The translations under genes were made by a program, and so were the position numbers. From Escherichia sp. E4742 (GTDB taxonomy: Bacteria; Pseudomonadota; Gammaproteobacteria; Enterobacterales; Enterobacteriaceae), in assembly GCF_005843885.1 (NCBI RefSeq), contig NZ_CP040443.1, positions 2,790,001-2,854,000 on the forward strand: a stretch of DNA of 64,000 nt, given 5' to 3'. The notes under the pieces were generated by a model, which did not search any database, was not told where the DNA came from, and worked only from the letters and a program-made list of their open reading frames with translations. Shown here piece after piece: positions 1 to 10,205 of the stretch; position 1 is the stretch's first letter; each line of letters opens with the position of its first letter.

Positions 1-61
1 CTGCCCATGTATTTGCACTTAGCAAAAGCACAGCCAGAAGGGCTAAAACACGACTGAACAT
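1..61 (-). CDS. yjfY: YjfY, N-terminal fragment (YhcN/BhsA-type small periplasmic protein)
   Basis: Only the first 20 codons lie in the window; the gene runs off the left edge. The start at 61 gives a classic signal peptide (basic MFSR, a leucine/valine-rich core, then SANTWA as cleavage region). It matches my memory of the K-12 YjfY start, and yjfY sits at this place, divergent from rpsF, in K-12. A ribosome-binding stretch (GGAGGT) lies just upstream. The family consists of small stress-induced periplasmic proteins of poorly known role. Confidence 0.8.
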   Translation of the reverse strand, partial: MFSRVLALLAVLLLSANTWA

Positions 62-782
<721 letters not shown>

Positions 783-788
783 TTTCTG

Positions 789-1335
<547 letters not shown>

Positions 1336-1364
1336 TCGGTCACGGTCCATTAATACGACTTTGA

Positions 1365-1826
<462 letters not shown>

Positions 1827-1846
1827 TTCGTTATTCAACGAGACGT

Positions 1847-1876
1847 AAAAACGCCGACCATTGGTCGGCGTTTTGC
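1847..1876 (+). terminator. Rho-independent terminator after rplI
   Basis: Inverted repeat AAAACGCCGACC / GGTCGGCGTTTT around a short loop, with T tracts on the plus-strand side and A tracts on the other. It can stop both the rplI transcript and the opposing accessory-locus transcript that ends at 1928. Confidence 0.93.
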
Positions 1877-1927
1877 TTTATAGCGAAAGCGTTACAACTG
1901 GTAGTATAACGCTCTGATATCTATTAA

Positions 1928-3205
1928 TTAGCTTGTCGCTAACTGTGCATGTGGTTCTTCATCTTTAACTTTGATAAGCGTCCACAACGCAATGGCGCCA
2001 ATAATGTCAAAGAAAGCCAGGGCAATAAAGAACGGCGCGAAACCGATAATGTGAACGAATGCCCCGATAAACAGGTTGAAAATCAACTGACCGCTCCACG
2101 CACAGGCTCCTGCCATACCCACTGCGGTAGCTACTTCGTCTTTTTTGAACAGATCACCGCCCAGAGTTGCTGCAACAGTAGAAAGACATTGATGCGAGAA
2201 CGCGCCAATACTAATCAGTAATACGGCAATAAAGGGATTTTCGACAATACTCACCAGGCCAATCGTCATCATAATGACGGCTGCAATAGTGAAGGTAATT
2301 CTTCGTGAGTTAATTAAACTCACTCCGCGATCGTGGAGGAACTTCGCGACAAAACCGCTGGCTAAACAGCCGAGGTCGCCCAGCAGGAAAGGCAGCCAGA
2401 CGAACATGGCAATTTCTTTCAGGCTAAAATGCAGCGTTTCGACGAAGAAAATCGGCACCCAGAAGTTAATGGTTCCCCATGCCGGGTCAGCGAGAAAACG
2501 TGCGATGCCAATCCCCCAGAAATTACGTTGGCTGAGGATATGCTTGATTGACGTTTTTTCTTTCTTATCTGTTTTAAGATGCTGCTCTTGTCCGGATTCA
2601 ATATATTGGCGTTCTTCATCAGAAAGGCGTTTGGCATCTTTTGGATCTTTATAACAAAAGAACCAAAATAAAGCCGCGAGTAAAGCAAGGCTACCCGAGA
2701 CAATAAACGCAAATTGCCAGCTATGAAACATAATGCACCAGGCAATCAGCGGTGGTGCAAGCATCGCGCCGAGTGAGGTGCCCATATTGAAAACACCTGT
2801 CGCCACGCCACGCTCTTTTGCCGGAAACCATGTTGATGCGGTTTTTACACCCGCCGGAATCGCCGACGCTTCGCTGAAACCCATCAGGGCGCGCATAAAT
2901 GCCAGACCAGACCATGTTCCGGTCAGCGCATGCCCCATTGTCGCCAGACCCCAGATTGCGGCACATATCGCAAAACTTATTTTTAGACCAACGGTATCAA
3001 TAAAGAAGCCCATTATCGGTTGCCCCAACGTATAGGCTAACTGGAATGCACTGACAATCCATGAATATTGCTCTTTAGTTATTCCGGTTGTCTCCATAAT
3101 GGTTGGAGCCGCAATACCTAACGCTGTTCTGTCCAGATAATTGATTACAGTGATAAAGCATACGAGGGCAATCATATGCCACCGGTAATTCTTTATTTTA
3201 TTCAT
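1928..3205 (-). CDS. MFS transporter, anion:cation symporter family (ExuT-like)
   Basis: 425 residues with about 12 hydrophobic segments and a central cytoplasmic loop rich in K/E/D near 190-220. Stretches such as IPAGVKTASTWFPAKERGVA and the LKEIAMF region closely resemble the hexuronate permease ExuT (IPAGLKASSEWFPAKERSIA). The family moves sugar acids and other organic anions with protons. It is the last gene of a six-gene minus-strand unit, 92 bp after the FAD protein, so it probably imports the substrate degraded by its neighbours. The substrate cannot be read from sequence. Not part of the K-12 gene order as I know it. Confidence 0.85.
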   Translation of the reverse strand: MNKIKNYRWHMIALVCFITVINYLDRTALGIAAPTIMETTGITKEQYSWIVSAFQLAYTLGQPIMGFFIDTVGLKISFAICAAIWGLATMGHALTGTWSGLAFMRALMGFSEASAIPAGVKTASTWFPAKERGVATGVFNMGTSLGAMLAPPLIAWCIMFHSWQFAFIVSGSLALLAALFWFFCYKDPKDAKRLSDEERQYIESGQEQHLKTDKKEKTSIKHILSQRNFWGIGIARFLADPAWGTINFWVPIFFVETLHFSLKEIAMFVWLPFLLGDLGCLASGFVAKFLHDRGVSLINSRRITFTIAAVIMMTIGLVSIVENPFIAVLLISIGAFSHQCLSTVAATLGGDLFKKDEVATAVGMAGACAWSGQLIFNLFIGAFVHIIGFAPFFIALAFFDIIGAIALWTLIKVKDEEPHAQLATS

Positions 3206-3297
3206 GTTTAAACCTTTTAATTATATTAATAAACCCTGGTTGTTGGTAATTCCGTGTAATAGGTAATAAAAATCAGGTACAGAGGAAATATTGAAAA

Positions 3298-5370
3298 TTA
3301 TTGTGCGTAAATTTCTCCCTTTAAAAAATCTGGCCAGTTTTTTTCAAAGTAAATACCATTAATACGCGGTTGTTCACGTAAAGATTTCACTTCGGTAATA
3401 AAAGAACCTTGCGAATATTGAATCGTTAATTTGTGATTTTTGTCTTCAGCGACTTCAGAGCGAAAACGCCATTCTTCTATTGCGCCGCGACGAGTTTGTG
3501 TTAGACATTCACCTTGTGGGTCCATAACCATCCGCGCCCCGCGGCTACCGCCACCAGCGTCAATATAATGCGTTAATTGTGTTAATACCGCGGCAGAGGT
3601 CAGCGCCATATGTCGCCACATAAATAGCTCGGCAATTTCGCCTACGTGGTTGATGGTCAAACCGTGTTGCTGCACAAATTCACTCAACAGCAGGGCGTCG
3701 CGGGTGGCGTGGCGAACTTTATCGGCATGACAAATAAATCCAGCATAATCAGACATTCGTGCCTGGATTTTTTCTTTCGCCGTTGTCAGCGTCATTCCGT
3801 TCTCGTTTGCCAGCGCCTGAGTGATGATCTCTCTGACAGTAGACAATGGCGAGGCTGCCAGCTTTGCAATATCTCCATCAACAGACCGCTTTTGGGAGCA
3901 ACCAATAAAACGCGCCAGGCGCACGGCAAAAACCTGTCCGGCATTCAGTGCCGCGCCGCCAGGCCGGGTAACGCCGTGAGTTCCGGCAACTTCTCCCACC
4001 GCGAAGCAACCGGGCAGGGAGGTTTGCCCCCAGATATCCACTTCTATACCGCCATTCATATGCTGATTGTTCATGGCGAACTGCAGAGGCTGCGCTGTGA
4101 GATCGTAACCGTGCATCTTGTACAGCGAGATAGACAGCGGATTCATTCGTTGCAGGCGTTCGATGGGTGATTGCGCGAGGGCGCCGTTATTTTCCAGATA
4201 CGCATGAACGTCGGCATCCAGCCGCTCTAATGAGAACGGTAAATCACCAGGCACGGCTTCAGGATTGCGATTGAAATCCATAAAAACCTGGCGACCACGT
4301 TGTTGTTCCTGCGCCACCGCCATATCCAGCAAGCTTGAGCCAAAATCCATCACCCGCGTGGCATGGAACGGCCACTGATAGCCCTTACGGAAGATGTTTG
4401 AAGCCAGTTCCTGGGTAGTGCGATAGTAATCCGCAAGGAAGTTATACTCATTGCCTCCGGCATCCACGGAATAGATATATGGGATCACCTGTACATAGGT
4501 GCCAGACAAATTCCACGGAAAGGTGCTGCGCGGCGTGCCAATACCAAACTGGCTTTCTGTCAGATTGGTTAGCGTCAAACCTTCTTCCAGTGCTAGTCCC
4601 AGCGAGCCGAAGCATTTATGTGGATAAACACTGTCGCGATAAAGTTCGCCTGGTCCGCCCGTTGCCAGTACCACATTGGGCGTAGTCACAATGGCCAGCC
4701 CCCAGGGGTTATGGGCACGGGAACCGGTTGCGAGAATAGCCCCCGCCACGCGATCTTCGCCATTCTCTCCGCACTGATGCAGGAGCTTAATCACCGTTGC
4801 ACTGGTCAGTAGTGGAATGGCAAGACGCTGCACTTCCTCCAGTAATACTTTCACCATCAGACGAGAAGTGCGCGGCCCACAAGAAGTTGCGCGCCCGGCT
4901 TCGTCATGATCGGTCTGATAACGGAGAATTGCGCCATAGCGGTCCTCTGGTAATTCCAGACCAAGATATTGCAGACCGCCGAGGGTATGCAGAGAACCGA
5001 CCGCCTCGACATAAGCGGTGTCGTGATCCATTGCGCCACCGCTCGCCAGTGCTTCCGCCAGTTTGGCGAAGTTGTCACCATTGCCCGCAGTAGCGGCGGT
5101 AAACAGTGTTTGTTTATCAGAACCGGAACACGCTGACGTTCCCATGTATAACCCGGCGGTCGCGATCAGTACATTTTGCTGACGACGCTTTAGTTCTACT
5201 GCCGCACGTAATCCTGCAGCGCCGCTACCAACGACCAGCGCATCAACTTGCCAGATCGGGTAATCAACATCCTCAACGGTGATAATCGACGTTGGCTCTG
5301 CTGACACAAACCCCTTCGGGAAAGTGACATGGGTCAGCGCATCGAGGATGGTGTCATCAAGCTGACTCAT
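3298..5370 (-). CDS. FAD-dependent oxidoreductase, fumarate reductase/succinate dehydrogenase flavoprotein type
   Basis: 690 residues. After a ~42-residue N-terminal extension comes a Rossmann FAD site (GSGAAG at 48-53), then LATGGPGELYRDS at 235-247. QHMNGGIEVD (436-445) and GCFAVGEVAGTHG...GGAALNAGQ (454-479) match the MGGI and FAD-closing motifs of the fumarate reductase family. The ~200-residue C-terminal part is helical with an unfamiliar end. There is no signal peptide, heme site or iron-sulfur cysteine cluster, so it is probably a soluble single-subunit dehydrogenase or reductase. Its start overlaps the CoA-transferase stop by 4 bp (ATGA). Its role in desaturating or reducing a pathway intermediate is inferred. 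Confidence 0.82.
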   Translation of the reverse strand: MSQLDDTILDALTHVTFPKGFVSAEPTSIITVEDVDYPIWQVDALVVGSGAAGLRAAVELKRRQQNVLIATAGLYMGTSACSGSDKQTLFTAATAGNGDNFAKLAEALASGGAMDHDTAYVEAVGSLHTLGGLQYLGLELPEDRYGAILRYQTDHDEAGRATSCGPRTSRLMVKVLLEEVQRLAIPLLTSATVIKLLHQCGENGEDRVAGAILATGSRAHNPWGLAIVTTPNVVLATGGPGELYRDSVYPHKCFGSLGLALEEGLTLTNLTESQFGIGTPRSTFPWNLSGTYVQVIPYIYSVDAGGNEYNFLADYYRTTQELASNIFRKGYQWPFHATRVMDFGSSLLDMAVAQEQQRGRQVFMDFNRNPEAVPGDLPFSLERLDADVHAYLENNGALAQSPIERLQRMNPLSISLYKMHGYDLTAQPLQFAMNNQHMNGGIEVDIWGQTSLPGCFAVGEVAGTHGVTRPGGAALNAGQVFAVRLARFIGCSQKRSVDGDIAKLAASPLSTVREIITQALANENGMTLTTAKEKIQARMSDYAGFICHADKVRHATRDALLLSEFVQQHGLTINHVGEIAELFMWRHMALTSAAVLTQLTHYIDAGGGSRGARMVMDPQGECLTQTRRGAIEEWRFRSEVAEDKNHKLTIQYSQGSFITEVKSLREQPRINGIYFEKNWPDFLKGEIYAQ

Positions 5371-6908
5371 GCATCCTCCATTGGCGTAAACAGGCTGCTT
5401 TCCATCAGACGTGGTTGCCTGATAATAGGGCGGAAGGCCATGAACGGCAGAATGTCGCGCTCAATCTCCACGCCCGGCGCGAGCTCAATTAATTCAACGC
5501 CTTCTGCCGTTAACTGGAATACCGCGCGTTCGGTGATATACAGCACCTCCTGACCGCTTTGCTGCGCGTACGCGGCGCTAAAGGTAATTTTTTCCACTTG
5601 GGTAACCAGTTTAGGGATTTGACCTGACTGGGCGATATGCAATCCATCTGGCGTTACATCGATTTTGCTGCCTTTGGCGTCGAACGTGCCGCAGAACACC
5701 ACTTTACGGGCGTTTTGCGCAATTTCGAGAAATCCGCCGGGGCCAATGAGATTGCCATTGAGATGCGAGACGTTGACGTTACCGTGCTGATCCATCTCTC
5801 CCATGCCGAGGAAGGTGATATCGATCCCTCCGCCACTGTAGAACTCAAATTGATCGAGTGATGGAATAATGGCGTCGGCGTTACGGGCGCAGCCGAAAAA
5901 CGCATCATCCAGCATCATACCGTTATGCACGCCTTGCTCGACGCTTAGCCATAAACTTTGGTAAGGAACGCCTTCGCGCAGCGCAACCCCAGGAATGCCG
6001 CCGGGAATGCCAAAGCCAAAGTTGGTTGAAGCGCCAGCCACCAGTTCGCGTGCTGCCCGACGGGCAATCAGGCGACGCACCGGATGACTAACCAGTTCAA
6101 TAGCGTCGTTAGAACTCAGACGACGATGTTGCCCGCTGATCGTCAGGTCGTAACCGCCAAGATAGGTTTGCGGTTGTTCGCGGCACTCAACGATGCCATC
6201 GACCAGAATCCCCGGCAGCTTGACCTTGCGAGGTTCAATGGCGCCTGCTTCCAGTACATCGCGCACCTGTACGAACACTTTGCCGCCGCTGTTGTGTGCT
6301 GCCAGCGCCATCGAATAGCTATCCATATCAATCGCTTCTTCTTCAAGGCTGACGTTGCCACGCGGATCGGCATAAGTGCCGCGCAAAATGGCATAGTCCA
6401 CTCTGAAAGGGCGATAGCGGAGTTTGGTTTCACCATCAATTTCAATCAGTTCTACCAGATCGTCGGTGGTGCAAGCGTTCGACTTACCGCCGCCATTGCG
6501 CGGATCAACAAACGATCCCAACCCTACGTGGGTAAAAAGTCCCGGACGTCCGGCACCGATCTCCCGTAGCAACGCCTGAATCACGCCACCAGGAAAGCAG
6601 TAGGCTTCAATGGCATTGTTTTTCACCAGTTCCTGCATTTTGGGCGACCAGGTAAAGTGTCCGGCAATTATGCGTTTGAGCATTTCGGCATGAGCGAAGC
6701 GATTAGTACCTTTGCTGTCGCGATCGCCAATACCCAGCGAGTGGATTAATGTCAGATCGCGCGGGTGTCCGGTTTGCAGGAAACGAGCTTCAATGGCTGC
6801 CAGAATATGGTCGGCTTCCACCATGCCACCGCCGTTACCGCTAATGGCAATGGTTGCGCCGTCCTGAATTTGCGCCGCCAGTGCCTCGGCGGTTGTTATC
6901 TTACGCAT
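5367..6908 (-). CDS. Family I acyl-CoA transferase (fused alpha-beta, YdiF/propionate CoA-transferase type)
   Basis: 513 residues holding both family-I CoA-transferase halves in one chain. The alpha half carries ISGNGGGMVEADHI near 22-36. The beta half has FGFGIPGGIPGVAL (297-310), then LSVEQGVHNG, in which E324 is at the place of the glutamate that forms the enzyme-CoA thioester. SGGGIDITFLGMGEMD and the GPGGF stretch follow, as in family members. It should move CoA from a donor such as acetyl-CoA to a carboxylic acid, activating the locus substrate without ATP. Start at 6908 is 9 bp after the hydratase stop. Confidence 0.88.
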   Translation of the reverse strand: MRKITTAEALAAQIQDGATIAISGNGGGMVEADHILAAIEARFLQTGHPRDLTLIHSLGIGDRDSKGTNRFAHAEMLKRIIAGHFTWSPKMQELVKNNAIEAYCFPGGVIQALLREIGAGRPGLFTHVGLGSFVDPRNGGGKSNACTTDDLVELIEIDGETKLRYRPFRVDYAILRGTYADPRGNVSLEEEAIDMDSYSMALAAHNSGGKVFVQVRDVLEAGAIEPRKVKLPGILVDGIVECREQPQTYLGGYDLTISGQHRRLSSNDAIELVSHPVRRLIARRAARELVAGASTNFGFGIPGGIPGVALREGVPYQSLWLSVEQGVHNGMMLDDAFFGCARNADAIIPSLDQFEFYSGGGIDITFLGMGEMDQHGNVNVSHLNGNLIGPGGFLEIAQNARKVVFCGTFDAKGSKIDVTPDGLHIAQSGQIPKLVTQVEKITFSAAYAQQSGQEVLYITERAVFQLTAEGVELIELAPGVEIERDILPFMAFRPIIRQPRLMESSLFTPMEDA

Positions 6909-6917
6909 ACAATTTCC

Positions 6918-7700
6918 TTATTGATTGTGGAAGCTCACGCTACTTTTTTCGGCAAACGCGCGCGTCGCCTGCTGGCAATCCTGAGTAGCAGACATTAACC
7001 CTGCCAGTAACTGGTGCGAGTAATCGGCGTGTTTATTTTCCAGCGCCAGAATCAGCTGCTTAATATGTGCCAGCGCCACCGGACCACATTTTTCCAGCTG
7101 CGCTAACTGATTCGCCATCCAGCTTTCTACCTGTTCTTTTTCTACCACTTCATCAATTAAATTCGCCGCCTGGGCTTCATGTGCCGTCAGACGTTTACCC
7201 AGCATCAGCATCTGGCGACCGACCACCGGACCGACCTGATTAAGCACGCGTTCAATGCCCATCCAGCCAGGCACCATACCGAGCATCACTTCCGGGTTAG
7301 AGAATTTCGCGCTGGGGCGAGCAATACGAATATCGCAGCACAAAGCAAGTTCAATCCCACCGCCGATGGTATGACCGTTGAGGTTCGCAACGGTTAATTG
7401 GGGTAAATTGCGCAGACGATTAAAAACGTCATTACCGCGTTTAATCCATTTTCTGCCCATATCTAATGGCGAATAGGCTGACCACGATTTAATATCGCCG
7501 CCCGCACAAAAGAATTTATCGCCGGTAGCCGTTAATTCGACTAATCGTAATGTGGTGTCGTTTTCAATTTCATTTAAATAATGATCGAGAGATTCGATCA
7601 TTTCTTCATTAATAGCATGACATTTATCTTCACGGTTCAATGTCAGGCGGCAGGAAGCCGCCGCTCTGCTGAACAGAACGGGTTGGTCACTCATGTTCAT
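6918..7700 (-). CDS. Enoyl-CoA hydratase/isomerase (crotonase) family protein
   Basis: 260 residues, one crotonase domain. Both oxyanion-hole segments are seen (FFCAGGDI at 63-70, NGHTIGGGIELAL at 108-120), and both acidic positions used by hydratases are kept: E117 in GIELA and E137 in SNPEVMLG. This fits hydration of a 2-enoyl-CoA, although isomerase or hydrolase activity cannot be excluded. A second ATG at 7694 has better spacing from the AAGGA ribosome site and may be the true start (258 aa). It sits between the TIM-barrel and CoA-transferase genes with gaps of 3 and 9 bp. Confidence 0.86.
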   Translation of the reverse strand: MNMSDQPVLFSRAAASCRLTLNREDKCHAINEEMIESLDHYLNEIENDTTLRLVELTATGDKFFCAGGDIKSWSAYSPLDMGRKWIKRGNDVFNRLRNLPQLTVANLNGHTIGGGIELALCCDIRIARPSAKFSNPEVMLGMVPGWMGIERVLNQVGPVVGRQMLMLGKRLTAHEAQAANLIDEVVEKEQVESWMANQLAQLEKCGPVALAHIKQLILALENKHADYSHQLLAGLMSATQDCQQATRAFAEKSSVSFHNQ

Positions 7701-7703
7701 TCC

Positions 7704-8546
7704 TTAACAATAATGCGCGATGCGATCGACGCTAATATCCAGCGTGTTGTTAATATCTTTCTGCCACCAATACGGCGAGAATATTTCCAGTTCAATAGCG
7801 CCATTAAATCCGGCGTTTTCAACCAGCCGACGAATTGACGGAATATTGATGACGCCATCTCCCGGCATTCCACGGTCATTGACCAGATCGGTGGTCGGCA
7901 CTAACCAGTCGGAAACATGAAACGCGAGGATGCGTTTTCCGGCACGCAGGATCTGACTGGCGAGATCCGGATCCCACCAGACGTGATAAACATCCACCGC
8001 CACGCCGAGGCCAAACTCGCCATCGGGATCGAGTTCATCACACCAGTCCAGCGCCTGGCGTAACGTGCACAAACAGGAACGATCGGCTGCGGTCATTGGG
8101 TGCAGCGGCTCCAGCGCAATTGGCACGCCAACTTCTTTCGAATGTGGCAGTAACTGGCGAATCCCTTGTTTCACCTGTTCCCGCGCCTCATACAGATCTT
8201 TTGTGCCCTGCGGTAATCCGCCAACCACCTGCATATAACAGGCGGCGCTCAGCACCGCTGCATCGTCCAGCGCCCTGCGGTTATCATCAATCGCCAGTTT
8301 GCGTTCCGCCAGCGTCGGCGCAGTGTAGTAAGTGCTACGGCACAAACCGGAAACGCTCATGTTACTGGCGGCGAGTTGGCGGGCGATCTGCTGGAGATCT
8401 TCGCCCTGCAACTCTCTGCGCCAGGGGGCGATTGCGCCAATACCGCGCGCGGCGCAAGCATCAATAATGGCAGGTAGCGGCGTTTTATAGCCCAGTGTCG
8501 CGGTATTGATACTGAATAAATCCGGGCGTTGTAACAGATCTCTCAT
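7704..8546 (-). CDS. Sugar-phosphate-isomerase/epimerase-like TIM-barrel protein (AP endonuclease 2 superfamily)
   Basis: 280 residues. The xylose-isomerase-like metal site can be traced: E146 in ALEPL, D185 and H188 in VDVYHVWWD, H210 in FHVSD, and E254 in ELEIFS. The fold includes sugar isomerases and epimerases, inosose dehydratase and 3-dehydroshikimate dehydratase, so it likely acts on a polyhydroxylated or cyclic acid. It is second in the unit, 9 bp after the SDR gene and 3 bp before the crotonase. Exact reaction unknown. Confidence 0.8.
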   Translation of the reverse strand: MRDLLQRPDLFSINTATLGYKTPLPAIIDACAARGIGAIAPWRRELQGEDLQQIARQLAASNMSVSGLCRSTYYTAPTLAERKLAIDDNRRALDDAAVLSAACYMQVVGGLPQGTKDLYEAREQVKQGIRQLLPHSKEVGVPIALEPLHPMTAADRSCLCTLRQALDWCDELDPDGEFGLGVAVDVYHVWWDPDLASQILRAGKRILAFHVSDWLVPTTDLVNDRGMPGDGVINIPSIRRLVENAGFNGAIELEIFSPYWWQKDINNTLDISVDRIAHYC

Positions 8547-8555
8547 GATTCAGCC

Positions 8556-9347
8556 TCAGAAGCGCGGCATACTTAAGCCGCCGTCGATGGCGACCGCCTG
8601 ACCACAGGTGTAAATCAGTTTGCCTTCCGCCATCGCGCGGACGGTGGAAGCGATATCAGCCGGATAACCCCAACGTCCCCACGGCACCAGACCTTTGGCA
8701 ATCAATTCGTCGTAATAGGCGGTTGCCGGAATGGTCATATCGGTTTTGATTAGACCAGGGCGCACTTCATAAACGCCAATTTGTTCATTGCAAAGGCGAG
8801 CAGCAAACAGACGAGCAGCGGCAGAAACGGCGGTTTTGGCAATGGTGTATTCGCCGCGATTCATCGCCAGCATGATGGCGTTGATTGAGCTGACAAAAAT
8901 AATCGAGCGATGCGGGAATTCTGTTTCTGGTTTTGGCTGTGCGAGCAGACGTTTACTGAATGCTTGTGCGAGGAAGAACGGCGCGCGGGTGTTAATGGCA
9001 ATGTTTTGGTCAAAACTGTCTGGTTCGAGGTCGAGAAGGTCACCGCGCTTTTTCACGGAAATGCCTGCGTTATTGAGCAGACAGTCCAGACGCCCCCACT
9101 GGTTTTGCGCCGCGTCGAGCATCTCTTCATGCAGGGAGAGATCGCCAACATCGGCAGGGAAGCAAAGCACTTCCACGCCTTCTGCCTGACATTCCTGTTG
9201 CGTGGCATGTAATTTTTCTACGCTGTCGGCATCGGGGCGATCGTTAATCAACAGATTAAATCCGCCACGGGCAAGCTCCAGCGCACACCCCTTACCAATG
9301 CCACGTGCGGCTCCAGTGATAACGGCAACAGGACGAGTGGATTTCAT
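8556..9347 (-). CDS. Short-chain dehydrogenase/reductase (FabG-like)
   Basis: 263 residues from the ATG at 9347, chosen because TGAARGIG then sits at 11-18 as usual; an upstream extension to 9458 is in frame but atypical. NNAG at 92-95, serines at 153-154, and Y167-x3-K171 complete the classical SDR active site. A possible role is oxidation of a 3-hydroxyacyl-CoA or of a polyol intermediate. It is the first gene of the six-gene minus-strand unit and divergent from the TetR gene. Confidence 0.87.
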   Translation of the reverse strand: MKSTRPVAVITGAARGIGKGCALELARGGFNLLINDRPDADSVEKLHATQQECQAEGVEVLCFPADVGDLSLHEEMLDAAQNQWGRLDCLLNNAGISVKKRGDLLDLEPDSFDQNIAINTRAPFFLAQAFSKRLLAQPKPETEFPHRSIIFVSSINAIMLAMNRGEYTIAKTAVSAAARLFAARLCNEQIGVYEVRPGLIKTDMTIPATAYYDELIAKGLVPWGRWGYPADIASTVRAMAEGKLIYTCGQAVAIDGGLSMPRF

Positions 9348-9413
9348 ACAATAGCTCTCTTTTGAATATTGTTTCCTTGAGTGACGATTAGCTTGCGACG
9401 TGCGCCAAGAAAG

Positions 9414-9435
9414 ATCAACCATCTGGTTGGTTGAT
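9414..9435. promoter_or_regulatory. Palindrome in the SDR/TetR divergent promoter, candidate operator
   Basis: ATCAACC and GGTTGAT flank eight bases that themselves contain part of AACCA-TC-TGGTT, an almost perfect dyad. It lies 67 bp upstream of the SDR start, between the divergent genes, where a TetR-family protein would bind. Assignment to this regulator is inference. Confidence 0.55.
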
Positions 9436-9461
9436 TTGCGATAATGATCACAGGACATTTG

Positions 9462-9523
9462 ATAACCTGATGAAAGTACAAGTTTTTGCCCTTTTTTCTG
9501 GAGCTGAAATCAAATCAGGTTAT
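9462..9523. repeat. 10-bp inverted repeat flanking the TetR promoter
   Basis: ATAACCTGAT at 9462-9471 is the exact reverse complement of ATCAGGTTAT at 9514-9523, with 42 bp between. The arms share AACC/GGTT half-sites with the palindrome at 9414-9435, so these may be further binding sites for the same regulator. Confidence 0.5.
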
Positions 9524-9557
9524 GATAGACATCATGAAGAGGATGTGGGGAAGCGTT

Positions 9558-10205
9558 ATGTATCTTGATACCAGCAACGTACAAAGCCTGAAGGAAAAAC
9601 TATTATTATGCGCGGTTAATGAATTTGCCGAATATGGTTATGAAGGGGCCAGAGTCGATAATATTGTGAAGGCTGCGGGGTGTAGTAAACAGACGGTTTA
9701 TCACCATTTTGGTAATAAAGAAAATTTATTTATCGAAGTGCTGGAATATACCTGGAACGATATTCGACAAAAAGAAAAATCCCTTGATGTTTCAGGTCTT
9801 CCTCCACAAAAGGCAATTGAAAAAATCATCGACTTTACCTGGGATTATTACATTGCTAACCCCTGGTTTTTAAAAATTGTGCATAGTGAAAACCAAAGCA
9901 AAGGTGTGCACTATGCAAAATCACAGCGTCTTCAGGAAATTAACTACGCGCATTTACAGTTAATGGAATCGTTATTGGCTGAAGGGAAGAAACGTAATAT
10001 TTTTAAGCCAGATATCGATCCGTTGCAGGTGAATATTAATATTGCCGCGCTTGGAGGATATTATTTAATCAACCAGCATACGCTTGGTCTGGTTTATCAC
10101 ATCAGTATGGTTTCACCGCAGGCACTGGAAGCCAGACGTAAGGTCATCAAAGAGACGCTCCTTAGCTGGCTTCTGGTTGACCCTTCATCTACCGCGCACG
10201 AATAA
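9558..10205 (+). CDS. TetR/AcrR-family transcriptional regulator of the catabolic locus
   Basis: 215 residues from the ATG at 9558, preferred because of the purine-rich GGGGAAG upstream; in-frame ATGs further up would add up to 24 residues. The N-terminal TetR helix-turn-helix is clear (ARVDNIVKAAGCSKQTVYHHF followed by NKENLF), and the rest is a helical ligand domain. It is divergent from the six-gene unit and probably represses it until a pathway metabolite binds. Its 3' end overlaps convergent ytfB by 17 bp. In K-12 only a remnant (ytfA) is annotated here, as I recall. Confidence 0.88.
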   Translation: MYLDTSNVQSLKEKLLLCAVNEFAEYGYEGARVDNIVKAAGCSKQTVYHHFGNKENLFIEVLEYTWNDIRQKEKSLDVSGLPPQKAIEKIIDFTWDYYIANPWFLKIVHSENQSKGVHYAKSQRLQEINYAHLQLMESLLAEGKKRNIFKPDIDPLQVNINIAALGGYYLINQHTLGLVYHISMVSPQALEARRKVIKETLLSWLLVDPSSTAHE

